Below are positions 35,401 to 48,202 of a stretch of 64,000 nt of DNA, piece by piece (the first letter of the stretch is position 1; the number at the start of each line of letters is the position of its first letter). A program made the position numbers and the translations under genes. Origin of the DNA: Moringa oleifera (lineage: Eukaryota > Streptophyta > Magnoliopsida > Brassicales > Moringaceae); assembly GCA_021397835.1 (NCBI GenBank), contig JAJFZO010000080.1, positions 372,001-436,000 of the forward strand, written 5' to 3'. The notes beneath the pieces were generated by a model, which had not been told where the DNA came from, did not search any database, and worked only from the letters and a program-made list of their open reading frames with translations.

Positions 35401-38400
35401 GAATCAATAATAGGTAAGAAATCAAAAAACTTTAAGCTAATTGAAAGTTTTGAGTAAGACTTAGGACTGGGAAATGCAGAGGACACAAACTATATGATAC
35501 ATTTTTTTTTATGCAGAACACAGTATTTGCTTCTTATAAGTGAGCAATCAATTTCAGAATGTCAAGGTAGCTAACAATAACAATAACTCATGACATAAAG
35601 AGTAGGTATCTGAGAATAAAAGCAATGGAAACAACTTGGTTTCCTAGAAATATTAACTAATTTATTTTTAATTCTGATGCTAGTGTAAAAGAATACCTTG
35701 CAGTCTGCCCTTGCTTCAAATTGATGAAAGTGGTGCGACATACTTGCCATTTGAGAAAACGTCGTGGTTGCCAAACATAAAGAACTTGCACTGAAATCCT
35801 TTTCACTATATTATAATTCTATTATGTTACCTTCAAGCACATACAATCAGTTGGTCTCATTAATCAGCTTAAAAACTTTCATGGAAATTTGCAATGAACC
35901 AACAAATTTACAAATGCATCAAACTAGCAAACCTAGATGATTCAATTATTTCTAAAATTATAATAAGAAATATTAGGAAACTGTTTCTATAGTTTAGACT
36001 CACGTGTTCATGATTGATAGACAACATTTCGGGAAGTCCAAAATTTGAATACAATCTATGTGCCCTTTTTAACTGATAGGCATGAATAAACTGGAAACAC
36101 GATCATCAAAAAAGAAATAGTGGTTAAATGCCACATAATAGATTTCTTTGGAAAAAGTAATAGGTAAAATAAAGAAATACAAAGTTAATACCTTTCTAAT
36201 TCTCTCCAAGTTAAATTTTGTCATCCAAGGCCCTCATTGCTAAGACCAAATTCCCAACACTATTAGGTAATTCTAGTAATAAAAAGGCCACCATTGGTTC
36301 TGAACCAACAAAGAAAAGATCTCAAACATGAGAACAGACATTGACATTAACAGAGAACAAATGAACAAAGGATTAATTATAACGAAGCATTACAAGATGA
36401 GATCAACTTGCTTAACCCATTTGCATAAACTACAAATGGCATACACAAATATATGTAGATTATTATTAAGCAACAAGACTTACCAATGTGATATTTAGTC
36501 ACTAGGCATGAGTCCACATATGATCATCCTCGATTCTCTCTTCTTATTTTAACAAAACAGTTTTGCAAGTTTGTCGAATAATATGATCCAGAAACTTTGT
36601 AGCTATTGTTGCCTTGTTAGCGAGGAGGCTGCACATGTCTGGGACTAGAAGTAAGTCATAGAGTTGTGGAGTTAGAAGTTATCCACAAAGCAAACTTGTA
36701 TACCTGTTGGGTTGGGAAAAAGGATTTACATGAGAGCAACAATGGACAAAGTGAGACAGGGGGAAGAATATGAAGGACAGACCTTCTTTTAGATTGCAGG
36801 TAATAGAATGTCTCCACCACCATAAACACAGGACTTTTTTGAAGTCTATAAATGGGGGACCAAGCAGTAAATAACAATAAGGACAAGTTATAACTATAGC
36901 CCACAAAATTTTAAGAGGAATCAAGATGTGCAATAAAACATGGCTTTTAAGGAAATGTACTTAGTAGAGTTTCTATTTTTTTTTTTTTATGGCAGTTGCA
37001 TTCACCTAGACCATATAGTTTTTATGGAGAAAGAAGGCAGGCTTGGTGTTTTGTCCCATGAGAAATTAACGTGAAAACCATATTTAGCTACACTACTAAG
37101 TATTCAACAATAACATCTGTCCTTATGTTCATAAATGCAACTTTTTCAGTTTTCTTCAATCTAAGTCAAATTTAATAAGATATGGATAATAGTTACCGGA
37201 ATGATCAAGGTAGGAAGGCAAAGTTAAAACTCATGGCCAGCTGAATCTTCACATGGCTTTATATTTTACAAGGTACACTATCAAGATCACTAAAAATTTG
37301 CATATATGATACAGTAAATGACAAGGCTATGCCACTTAAGAACATAAGGAATCTTTCATTTCTTCAATAAATTTACCTTAACAAAAGTGCAGAGCATGTA
37401 ATCCATTACTGTTACTTTTATGAAGCACACAAGCAAGTGTGGATTTTGAAGGAGTACATGCCTCAAAAGAAAATGGTTGCGGTGTGTCCATGTGAGTGTG
37501 GCAATAGTTCTTCAACTTCAATCCTAGAACCTGAATAACTCATGCTTTTCTTGATTCGGCTACTATTTATAGATTCCACTTCTACTGGAAAAATGCTGTA
37601 AACAAGCCTATTGTTTGAGAACCTTGATTCTCCATGAACATAAGATAGTTGATTAAGGCCTCTCTCATACCATAGTACACTATCACACTTGAATGGAATC
37701 AGACACTAAGTATACCAGAATTGAATGGACAATATCATCCACATTATTTCACATGCTGACAATCATGTAATACAAGGCTAATATGATTTCATTATAAGAG
37801 ATATTTCACAAGAGAATGTCAGATTAGCATGCAAGCATTCTTGGCTTCTCCTTTGGATGTCTATCATCACCTATACATCTTCCTGAATTATTTGAATACT
37901 TATAGTTGGAAGGGAAATATATCTTCCCTTCATTCCATCCCTTAAAGACACACCCTCTCCTTTGCCTTATCCGTAGCTGTAAGTAAAAACCATCAAAAAT
38001 AATGGAGTTTCAGGTTGAACAAGTTTAAAAATAGATTGAAAAGAGGAGATTCTAAAACTTCAAAAGAAAATACAAACAAATAGACATGTTTGGTCATTCT
38101 CTAACAATGCTCTCTAATTGCACATCTCAACAAGAGCCTTTACCCAAAGGTTAAATGACTGCCAGATGAAGAAAAAGCTTGATCGGTGCAAAGACAAGTT
38201 AATTGAAATTTAACCCTGGAAAACCCGAGAGGAAGAGAAGGCCACTTTTTCTTACATCATCGTAATTCCACTCCCCTGAGAAATTAAAATGTACCTCATT
38301 TCCAAGATAACCCATCAAAGCCTCTGCCAACACAAGACACTTTCATGTTGCCTACGTCGTCCATGAGGTCGCCCTTCACCCATATTACAAGAAATATCCC

Positions 38401-38440
38401 AACCACTTTCGTGGACTGAATGTCCTTTTTTAAATATATT
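35401..38440. other. Gene-like but unassigned DNA
   Basis: GC content is higher than in the flanks. Minus-strand stretches that read like exon scraps are: about 35,690-35,790 (VLYVWQPRRFLKWQV, followed by a possible donor AAG|GTATTC), about 36,560-36,660 (CSLLANKATIATKFLDHI) and 38,199-38,342 (CLVLAEALMGYLGNE followed by GTACAT). I do not recognise any of them. All lie on the same strand as the TBC and AIR9 fragments. The boundary with AT-rich DNA at about 38,430 is abrupt. Confidence 0.35.
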
Positions 38441-39175
38441 TGTAGCTTTGTGATTTTCACTTGTGTTTTTAATTTTTAAATTTTTTGTGAAATTTTTTAA
38501 AATAATTTTTAAGTTTTAAATTTTTTAAATTTTCAATTAAAATAAATATTTTAAAATTTTAATATTTTGAGATCAAAATTTATTTTAATTTTTAAAAATA
38601 ATGATAAAATCAATTAATGAATTATTGTTTTTAAAACAAAAAATATAAATAATTTTTATATTTATTTATGTTATTAATCAAATTTTTATATTTAAAAGAT
38701 GATATATTAAATCTTAATTTATCAATTTTAATCAAATGCAATCATATCAAAAAAATTAATAATTAAAAATATTGAAATTAAAGATCTTAACCTATTAATT
38801 TTGACTTAAAATTTTTTGCATATGTAAAAAAATATATTAAAGCTACTATTATAAAAATAATAATATTTTTAATATTAAAAATATATTTTTAAAAAATTTA
38901 TGCTGTCAAAAAATTTTATAAAATAACATCAAAATAGACATTGAATTCAAAATTATTCAAGTTCGATAGATGGATCCAAATTAAATAAAAATTTTATTAG
39001 TCATTTTATAGGCATTTTAATAGTGAATATATCTTTAACTTTTCATATTTATTTAAGTTAAAGTTCAATTTGTACCAAATTAATATGGACTAAATATCAG
39101 AGTTCTTTTATAACTTTTACCAACTTTTATAATATCTATTATGTTAAATTATTATATTTACATGAGTCTTAATGT

Positions 39176-39238
39176 TATATATATATATATACACACATGT
39201 ATGTGTGTATGTATGTATGTATGTATGTATGTATGTAT
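39176..39238 (+). repeat. (TA)n(CA)n(GTAT)n compound microsatellite
   Basis: A TA run passes through ACACACA into about nine GTAT units. Likely length-variable between individuals. Confidence 0.95.
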
Positions 39239-39802
39239 TTCATTTAGTTCTATCATGTAAGTGGAATGACTAAAAATTATTTTATATATATGCTTCCATA
39301 TTATATGTGTGTGAGAGATTGTGCTTTTATATTTTTATCATTTTAGTGAAAGAGTAAATCTCACATCGACTATAAATTTATCAAAAATATATCATATAAT
39401 TTTTTTAATAATAATATTCATTAAATTTTACTTATTATTTTATCATGATAAATTATTAAAAGAACTCATGACTTAATAAATAATTTACTAATTCTAAATT
39501 TAAAAACTAATTAGAATAAACTCAATGATAAGAACCTTAAACATGATCAAAATAAAATATAAATCTAATTATATCATAATGTTATAAAATATTTTTCAAA
39601 ATAAACAAAATTTTTAACTTATAAAATTGTACATATTTTTAATAGATAAAAGCATATGGTGTGTTTTAATAATAATTAATTATAAAATAAATAATATTTT
39701 ACATAATTTTGATACAAAGTTTTTACATACAACTTTAGGCATCATGATATCAATTTTAAATATAAAGTATATTTCACATTTTATACAATTTTTAGACAGT
39801 TG

Positions 39803-39804
<2 letters not shown>

Positions 39805-39834
<30 letters not shown>
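39805..39834 (+). repeat. (AT)15 microsatellite
   Basis: An uninterrupted run of alternating A and T, followed by TATGTTTTAAAATT. Confidence 0.95.
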
Positions 39835-39837
<3 letters not shown>

Positions 39838-42800
39838 GTTTTAAAATTAGGTTAACCTTTCATTGTAGTATTAGTAAATGCATTTTATTATTTTTATTCC
39901 AAGATAATAATATTGTTTCATTGATTGAAATAGATTTGAACTAACAAAATTAATTAAATAAAAAAATACTAATATAGAAGCTAAAATTAAAACTTTATAT
40001 TAAAAGAAATAAATACTAATATAGAAGCTAGCATAATATTGAAAAGCAGATATGTGACATAATACGTTATATAACTTTAATAACTATCTCGAAGATGTGA
40101 GATTTAAAAAGTTTGAAGTAAAAAATAAAGAAGAAAAATTTACAAATTCTAATGCTTAAGTTGGATAATTGTTATTAGATATAGTCAATAATTGAAATAA
40201 CAGATGATTGTCTTTTTATAAAATTAAAATTTTGATTTCTCTTTATCAAAGTGTTATCATCTCATATAAAGAAATGTCATATAATAATAAACAGTAAAAA
40301 GATAGTAGAAAAATGAACCACATTGATAATTGACCAAAAGATCCGAATGCTAGATTGGAAGAAAATCAAACAATAATAACATTAATTAAATTATCGCTTT
40401 TAAAAGAAAATCCAAGAGAGTTGCTAGAACTTAACGATAAATAAATTTTAAACTAGATGATGAATACTTGGAATTAGTACATCTTTGCTTGAAAAATGAA
40501 ATCAATAATTTTTTATTGACGTGAAAAGGGTTGAGTTTTTAAAGAGATTATAATAGGTAACTACTTAATAGATTACTTGTTAAGATTTTTGTAATTAGTT
40601 TTTAATTTCTTATAGTAAAATAATAAATTAAAAAATATTTTTTAAATTTTATATCAAAAAAGTTGCATAAGTTTAAGTTAATAAAAAAATTTATTATAAT
40701 AAATAAATAAAATCTTTGCGATTGAAATTTATTGGGAATGCTAACATGATAAAAAAATTTAATTTTAATTTTTTTTTCATGATAATTTTTAGAATCTTTG
40801 TGGGAGAAATCTTTGGCCAATCATTTGATACCTAAGGATAATATGCTCTAAAATAAATCACTTAAGTTCTTTTTCATCTAATCTTTAAAATTATTAATTT
40901 TACCATAATTCACTTGCTCAGGAGAATATGAAAGTAATGTTTATAGAGAGGAAATGAGAGGTCTAGAAAGATTACTATAATGTTAAAAAAGATACTGTCC
41001 CAAATGTTAGAAAGACTTGAAGTACATCTTTTCTTTTACAATATCATGTTTTTTACTTAGCTAGAATCTTAGACTTTTAAAAATGAACTTAATATTGGGA
41101 TTGTTTTCTTGAGATTTATGAATGGGGCTTATTTTTATGGTTTATAAAGTATTATCTTTGGGTTAGATTTTGAGGGAAAAAAAAAAGAAAATGACAAAAC
41201 AACAAAATACAATAAAACTTTTATAAATTAATAATTTTTGACACATAGAAAATATATTAATTAAAAGAAGTATTAATTTATAAAAATTAATAATTGATTA
41301 ATTTATAAAGTGTAGTTACAATTCAATAAATATACATTTATTCAACTTAAAATATATTGTAATTCATCAATCTAATCAATTAAAAATAAAGTAATCCCAG
41401 TGTCCAAGTATTTGTATAGTTTGAGAACATGTATTTAATCAATTTCAAGTTCATCATATTTTATAAATTTAATTAATTGAATATAATTTAATTTAAGTGT
41501 ATTTACAATTCAATGAACGTAAATAATTAAGTGATTCTTTTTGGTTAAATATGTCTTTAAACTAATGCCTACCACAAGACACATAAATTTATCTATGCAA
41601 CTTCGTGCCTCACAGATAATTGGGCAAATATCGAAAAAAATCATATTCTAATTTGAATTTCAAATTTTTGATTGATTTAATTTTATTTAATTTCAACTAT
41701 GACAATAATTTTTAAAAATTGAGGAAACTTAATTTGAAAATTTTATATAACAAATTTTGATTTGGAACATATACATACTATCAAATAAAAATTCAAAATT
41801 TTTTGAGAACTAAAATATTTTTAGAAAAATATATGCTATCAAAATTTAAATTTATTTAAAAATTCATCATTTAAAAATTATTTAAATAAAGTGTAAATTT
41901 TATTTTACTTGTGATTTTAGATGTTTTAATAATTAAAATATTATTAATTTTTCATATTCATTTAACCTTAATTTTAAGATATTTCGATGAGCAAAATACT
42001 ATTATATATATATACCCTAAATAATATATATATAATTACTTACTCGGGGTATATCGTAAAACTAGATGTAAATCATATAAATGATAATTACTTTAAATTA
42101 AAATTTTGAAGATAAAATTAATTCAATTAGAAAAAAATAAATAAGAATAAATTTAATTTAAAGTTTTTATTAATATTTTATCCAAACAAATTTAATGGTT
42201 TGCAACTTTTAATTCTTGGCACTAAAGATGAAAGTATGAGAATCTAAACAATATAATGAAGTCATCTTGTCTCACCTAATTTTTTAGAAATAAATTATTT
42301 TATGATGTCAAAATTAAAATAAAAAATATTGAACAAAAAGTAGAATAATAAAGACATTTACTAATATAAGATAAAATAGAAAATATTCATATGACCGTAT
42401 CAAAACAATTTGTCACTACTGAAAACTATAGTAAACAAGGCAACCAAATAGGTCAACAACAGATGAGGATATGGTCAAGATTATGACAAAAGTATTAATT
42501 AATGAAAATAATACTCACAATTATATTTTCTTAACTTTACACTTCATTGATAAATCACCTTTTGGAACAGTAGCACAATAAATTTAATAATTCACATTAC
42601 CTAACAAGAGGTCCAAAGTTCCAGTGATAGCGTAGGCAACTAGAAATGCAGGTTAAAGACTATTAAAACTAACATTTAAAAATTTGAAATATGATGATAA
42701 ATTATTAATTTAACTTTATTGAAAAATTAATTAAAATAAAACCTTTATAAATTACTAATTTAAGAATTTGTATCATGTAAAATCCATTAATTGAAGAAAG

Positions 42801-44029
42801 ATGTTAATTAATGAAACTTTGAATGAAAAAGACAGCCATAAGCTTAGGTAATAATTAAATACTTCAATTATCGTAGAAGACTTTTTGGATTACCTTGAAG
42901 AAAGTGATTGTTAAATTAAAATTCAAAATTATTAATATAACATATCAATTCAATTTCATATTACAAAAAATATTATATAATACAATTATAAAATATTTAT
43001 TTATAAAAATTTTATGATATTTTTTATTTTGATTGTAATTTTTATGAATTTTTTAACTACCACTAAAATAATGTAATATTATTTTGTTATTATTATAAAT
43101 AACAAGCCTTATTTCACAGCATGTTAATTGTTGTTTACACCTCAAAACACATCATATTTTCATGGACCCTTGTAATACAAAGATCCCACCATCTTCATTT
43201 TGGGCATGCAAGAAACTCATAATTGGTACCAAAGTGAACGATAGTCCATGGAATTCTTAATCAAAATTACTTACTTGCTTCATTATCATTACCATACCAC
43301 AATGCTTCTCTTTCTCGTGCATGTGGGTGATTCCACTCTATTTCTTCAATATCAACAAATTATACACACATCTCTATCGTTTTCATTATGTGTAAAAAAA
43401 AAAAAAAAAGAAGCATTTTTCTTTTGAATTTTTCTCTTTCTTATTTGACTTAAAGATTGTAACTTCAATTAATACTTATAGAATTTTGTCATTGCATCCA
43501 TGTTTTGATTTTTAGGATGTATTAGGCTATCAATCAAGAAAAAGGTATGATCTCATTTTTCAATGGACACCTGATCAAATTACAAATGTTCAAGATTAAA
43601 ACTTTATTAGAATTACATAAAAAAATTAAAAATTAAAAATACTAATAACGATGAAAATTGATGGTGTAAAACTTGCATTAAAATCATACAAAATATTATT
43701 TAGTTTGATATTAATTATTATTAACACATATCATATTATTTTATTTTATTTATAAATTTTTTATTTTAAATTATATAATTTTTATCATTAATTTTAAACA
43801 TCAACAATTATAAAAACCTACTCTTCATAAAATTTTTATAGTTAAAAAATCAATTAAAATTTTATTTATTAAAAAATTTGAAGATCTCACCTCAATTCAT
43901 TTTATTCTCATCTATCCCTTAAAATGTAACATCATCACATTATTTTTTTCTAATAAAACAAAGATAATTTAATGAAACTGTAGGTAAAATTTTAATTAAT
44001 TTTTAGTTAATTATTTTTTTGAATACATA

Positions 44030-44163
44030 CATACATATATATATATATATATTCAAGCTATCTTTATTTATTGGCTTCAACTAATTTTTTTTATCTTAAA
44101 AGGGCTTAAACTACAAATCAAGACAACCCAATTATTACCCACTACATATAAATACTAGACTTC

Positions 44164-44198
<35 letters not shown>

Positions 44199-44430
44199 GC
44201 TATCTTTACTTACGGGTTTCAGCTAATTTTTATTGTCTTAAATGAGCTTAAACTACTAATCAAGACAGCCTAATTTTGCTCATTGCATATAAATAATAAA
44301 ATCCATTATTTATATTCAGGCTATTTTTACTTATAAGTTTCAGGTAATTTCATTTTCTTAAATGGGCTTAAGCTACAAATTAAAATAGCCTAATTATTAC
44401 CCACTACATATAAATAATAGGTTCCACTAA
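44030..44430 (+). repeat. Three tandem ~120-140-bp units with (TA)n
   Basis: Units start near 44,052, 44,194 and 44,314, each with TTCAAGCTATCTTTA-like, CTTAAATGGGCTTAA-like and CCCACTACATATAAATA-like phrases. The first two are each preceded by a TA run; in the third the run is lost. The TA run may have promoted slippage or unequal exchange. Confidence 0.88.
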
Positions 44431-44689
44431 ATCAATCTTCCACTAAGCTTGCTACATATAAATGCATCAACTAAATTAAAATTAATTATTTTAATAAAAA
44501 TTTAATTAAGCAATAATCAATAATAATTAAGTAACTTAACAAAAAGAATTAACGCAGGTTAATAAAGTATGAGAAATTGAATAGTTTATATGCTTTTTTT
44601 TTCTAGTATGCTTACTTTCACTATATACATATATTTTCATAATTTTTAATAATTATAAAATAATATAAATAAATATTATTTAATTTTAG

Positions 44690-46215
44690 GATTTGATATG
44701 TAGATTTAAATAATTTTTTAAGTTTTAATTTAATTTTATTTAAAAAAGTAAATTTTAAATTTTATTTTAACAATAAAGCTGATACTTTTTAAATTTGAAA
44801 TCAATACCTCTTAAATTCATATTAAAATTCTAGTAATACTAAAGTTCTATTAAATAATTATTGTTTGTTTATATATATATATGTATATATATATATATAC
44901 TATTAAATAATTGTTGTTTGTTTATATATATATTTGAATGAATATTTTTTTTTGCAATCTATCAAGTCATTTTCTTATTATCATAATATTTTTTATTTTA
45001 AATACTTTTTGTTTTTATTAATGATTTGTTTGTGATTTGATTTTTCAATCTATAATTTTTGGTTGAATAAATATTACTATAGTGTTTTATAATGATGACA
45101 TCATAATATTAGGATAAGATACATTAAGATGATTGTTGTTAACATTAATTAGATTAGCAAATTTAAACTTAGCAAGTTTTAATACTCTTATTTGCTATTT
45201 ATTATTTTTTATTCTCAATTTCTCATTAGCTAGTGGTATTATTTCAATGAATTGATATTAAAGTTTAAGTTTTCTTCATTATTATTCTTTTAACTAAAGG
45301 ATATCTTATATATTATATGTTTACTCAATATTTTTAATTAAATTTTTATTAATTAAAAAGTCCTTACGTTTATTTTTTATTGATATTAATTAATTTCAAA
45401 TATTTTTATTTATTTTAAAATTTATGATATAAATAGATTTTTTAATTATTTTTATAATAAAATATATTATTTATTTATCTAATATACTTCTGTAACAGAG
45501 GGACCAAGCTGAGCATTTTTTAGGCATCATGGTGCTTACATGGATTTTAAGATTTTATATTCTGTATTTAAATACTTTTTAATTTTAATTCAATAATGAT
45601 TTTATCTTAATTTTTAATCATAAAATTAATGTTTTTTAAATTTGAAATCTATATCACTTAACTTTATATTAAAATTTTATTAAATAATATTATATATATT
45701 CATGAGGGATTTTTTTTTCAATCTACTAAATCAGTTTTTATTATGAGAATTTTTTATTAATTTTTTAATAATGATTTGTTTATAATTAACATATGATAAA
45801 TTAATTTTTAATAATTTTTAATTTTATAATTTTTAATTGAATAAATATTATTATAATGCTTTTATAATGATGCAATGCTAATTATAGGATTAGATTGTTG
45901 TTAGCAATAATCCTAATCTTAGATACAAATTTATTTGGTTAGCTTTTCTGGAATCACTGGTTTAAATCTAAACCTATCAAGTTTTATGTTGTTATTTGCT
46001 ATTTATTATTATTTTTATTCTAAATTTATCTTTAGCTCATCGTACTATTTTCAATGAATTAAATTTAAAATTTAGGTTTTCTTTATTTATCTTTTTAAAT
46101 TATAAAACTTATTTTATATTATATATCTGCTCAATTTTTTCATAATTTTTTATTTATTAAAAAATATTATATTTATTTTTTATTAATATGATCTAATTTT
46201 AAATATATTTTATTT
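44690..46215 (+). repeat. Tandem duplication, two ~0.7-kb units
   Basis: Unit 1 (about 44,690-45,430) and unit 2 (about 45,540-46,215) share phrases in order: TTTTTAAATTTGAAATC, TTTTTTTCAATCTA-like, AATGATTTGTTT, TTGAATAAATATTA, TTATTTGCTATTTATTAT, TTTCAATGAATT, and a final TTTATTTTTTATT. They are diverged by substitutions and by a TA-rich insertion in unit 1 (44,868-44,930). Non-coding. Confidence 0.82.
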
Positions 46216-46229
46216 AAATATTTAAATAT

Positions 46230-46264
46230 TTATTTTTTTAATATATATATATATATATATATAC
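46230..46264 (+). repeat. (AT)n microsatellite
   Basis: Alternating AT run ending in ACACAC, at the end of the second 0.7-kb unit. Confidence 0.85.
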
Positions 46265-46749
46265 ACACTTGAATAATATTGCATTGATTTGAAAAAATAA
46301 ACACAAAATCATTAGGGATGCCTAGTTTTTGTATCAACTATGAGCATTGAATCATGTTATATCATAAATATTATGCATTTTGAGATTATTCATGTAACAA
46401 AGTTTTCATAGTTTTAAACATATATAAAAAATATGAAGAATTTAAATTTTATATAAATTTTGATACAATTATTCTAATTTATATGTGATATAGAGACTTG
46501 AATAATGTATATTGCTATTGAAAATCATCAAATTGATCTATATGTTATAATCTCACATATATCATTTGTTTTGATTGTAACTATATGATTTTTTTTTCAA
46601 AATTATATTATAACTATATTAATAAATAAAATTATTTTATAAAATAAAATATATTTAAATTTATATTATATTGAATTAAAAAATATATAACTAATAACAT
46701 AAGATCAACATCAAAACCAACAATATATCATGAATTAACTCTTTTAAAT

Positions 46750-48202
46750 TTAAACCCAAAACCTTAAATGGTAAATGCTAACCCTAAACCTTAAATTCTA
46801 AACTTTAACCTTTAAACTCAAAACCATAAATCCTTAACCTTAGACCGTAAACCTTAAATCTTACTGTTAACCTTAAACCAAAAGTATTTAACTGACCCCT
46901 AAAATCTTAAATACTTAACCCTTAACCACAAACTTTAAACTCTAAACTCTAGAGCCTAACCCTTCAACCTTGAATTCAAAAACCTAACCCATAAATCTTA
47001 AACCTAAATGCCCAAACCCTAACCCTTAAACCTTAAACCCTAAACCCAAAAAACTAAATACAAAATCATAACCCTAAACCATAACCATTAAAGCTTAACC
47101 ACTAAACCCCAAATCCTAAACCATAAGCCCTAAATTCTAAACTGTAGACTTAAACCCTAAACCCCCAAACCCTAAACTGTAAACCCAAACTCTTAAACCT
47201 AAACACTAAACGCTTAAGCCTTAAACAAAAAACACTTTTAACACTTACACTCTAAACCTTAAATCCTAAAATATAACCCCTAAACCCAAAACAAAAAAAT
47301 TCAAATGCCAACTTTAACCCTAAAATTCTAACCAATAAACCCTAAACCACTATGAGTGAACCCTAAAGTCTAAAATATAGCCTCTAAACACACCCTAAAC
47401 CGTAACCTTAAACCGAAACACCTAATCTAAAATCCTTAACCCTAAATTATAAACCGTAAACCTTAAACCCTAATCCAAAACTCTGAAAATATAACCCCTT
47501 ACCCTTAATTTTAAACATCTAAACCCTAATCCTAAATTCTAAACTCAAAATCCTAAATCATAAACCCTAACCCTTAAACTAAAACCCTAACCTTAATCTC
47601 TAACCCTAAAGCAATAACCCCTCAAACTTAACCACTAAACTCGAAAACTTAAATCGTTAATTGGACAGTCTAAACCTTAAACCATAACCTCAAAACTAAA
47701 ACCCTTAAACCGTAAACCGTAAACTCTAACACTAAACCCTATATCCTAAATCATAATCCCCAAACTCTAAACCCTAAATCATTAATCCAAAATTTTAAAC
47801 TTTAAACCCTCAACTCTAAATTCTAAACCCTAAACTCTAATACTTAAATCTTAACTTTTAAACTCTAACCTATAATTTCTAAACCCAAACTCAAATGTGT
47901 AAACCTTAAAACCTAAACTCTAAATCCAACCCTAACATTTAAACTGTAAACCATAACTAATAACCCCTAAATCGTAAACCTTAAACCCTAACCACTAAAT
48001 CCTAGACCCAAACCCCTTGACCCTAAACATCAAGAACCCTAAACTTAACTAATAAATAATTAATCCAAAATCATAACCCCTAAACTCTAAACTCTAACCC
48101 TTCAATCTTAACCCAAAAATATTCTATCATAACCCCTAAACTTTGAATAATAAATACTAACTCCTAAACCTTAACTCTTAAACCTTAACCATAAACCTAA
48201 AT
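46750..48202 (+). repeat. Telomere-like heptamer array TL1, C-rich
   Basis: About 1.45 kb of degenerate CCCTAAA repeats on the plus strand. Parsing in sevens (CCTAAAC, CTTAAAC, CATAACC, TCTAAAC and so on) works over long stretches, so heptamer phase is largely kept although nearly every unit differs. Exact CCCTAAACCC occurs several times. This is the plant (TTTAGGG)n family in an interstitial and highly mutated state. Confidence 0.92.

Larger units (their letters stand above)
38440..46740. other. Long AT-rich tract without genes
   Basis: Composition becomes very AT-rich. No coding traces are seen; the frames at 39,627-39,944 and 40,602-40,820 are Ile/Phe/Lys-rich translations of AT DNA. The tract contains the microsatellites and tandem duplications listed separately. 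Confidence 0.6.

Noticed and set aside
35571..35774. 67-codon minus-strand frame starting MATTTFSQMASM
   Set aside because: No family motif; a different frame of the same DNA looks at least as protein-like, so this start is not supported.
38440..46740. AT-rich tract as a matrix-attachment region or centromere core
   Set aside because: Composition alone is not evidence, and no centromere-type satellite monomer of about 150-180 bp in a long array is present.
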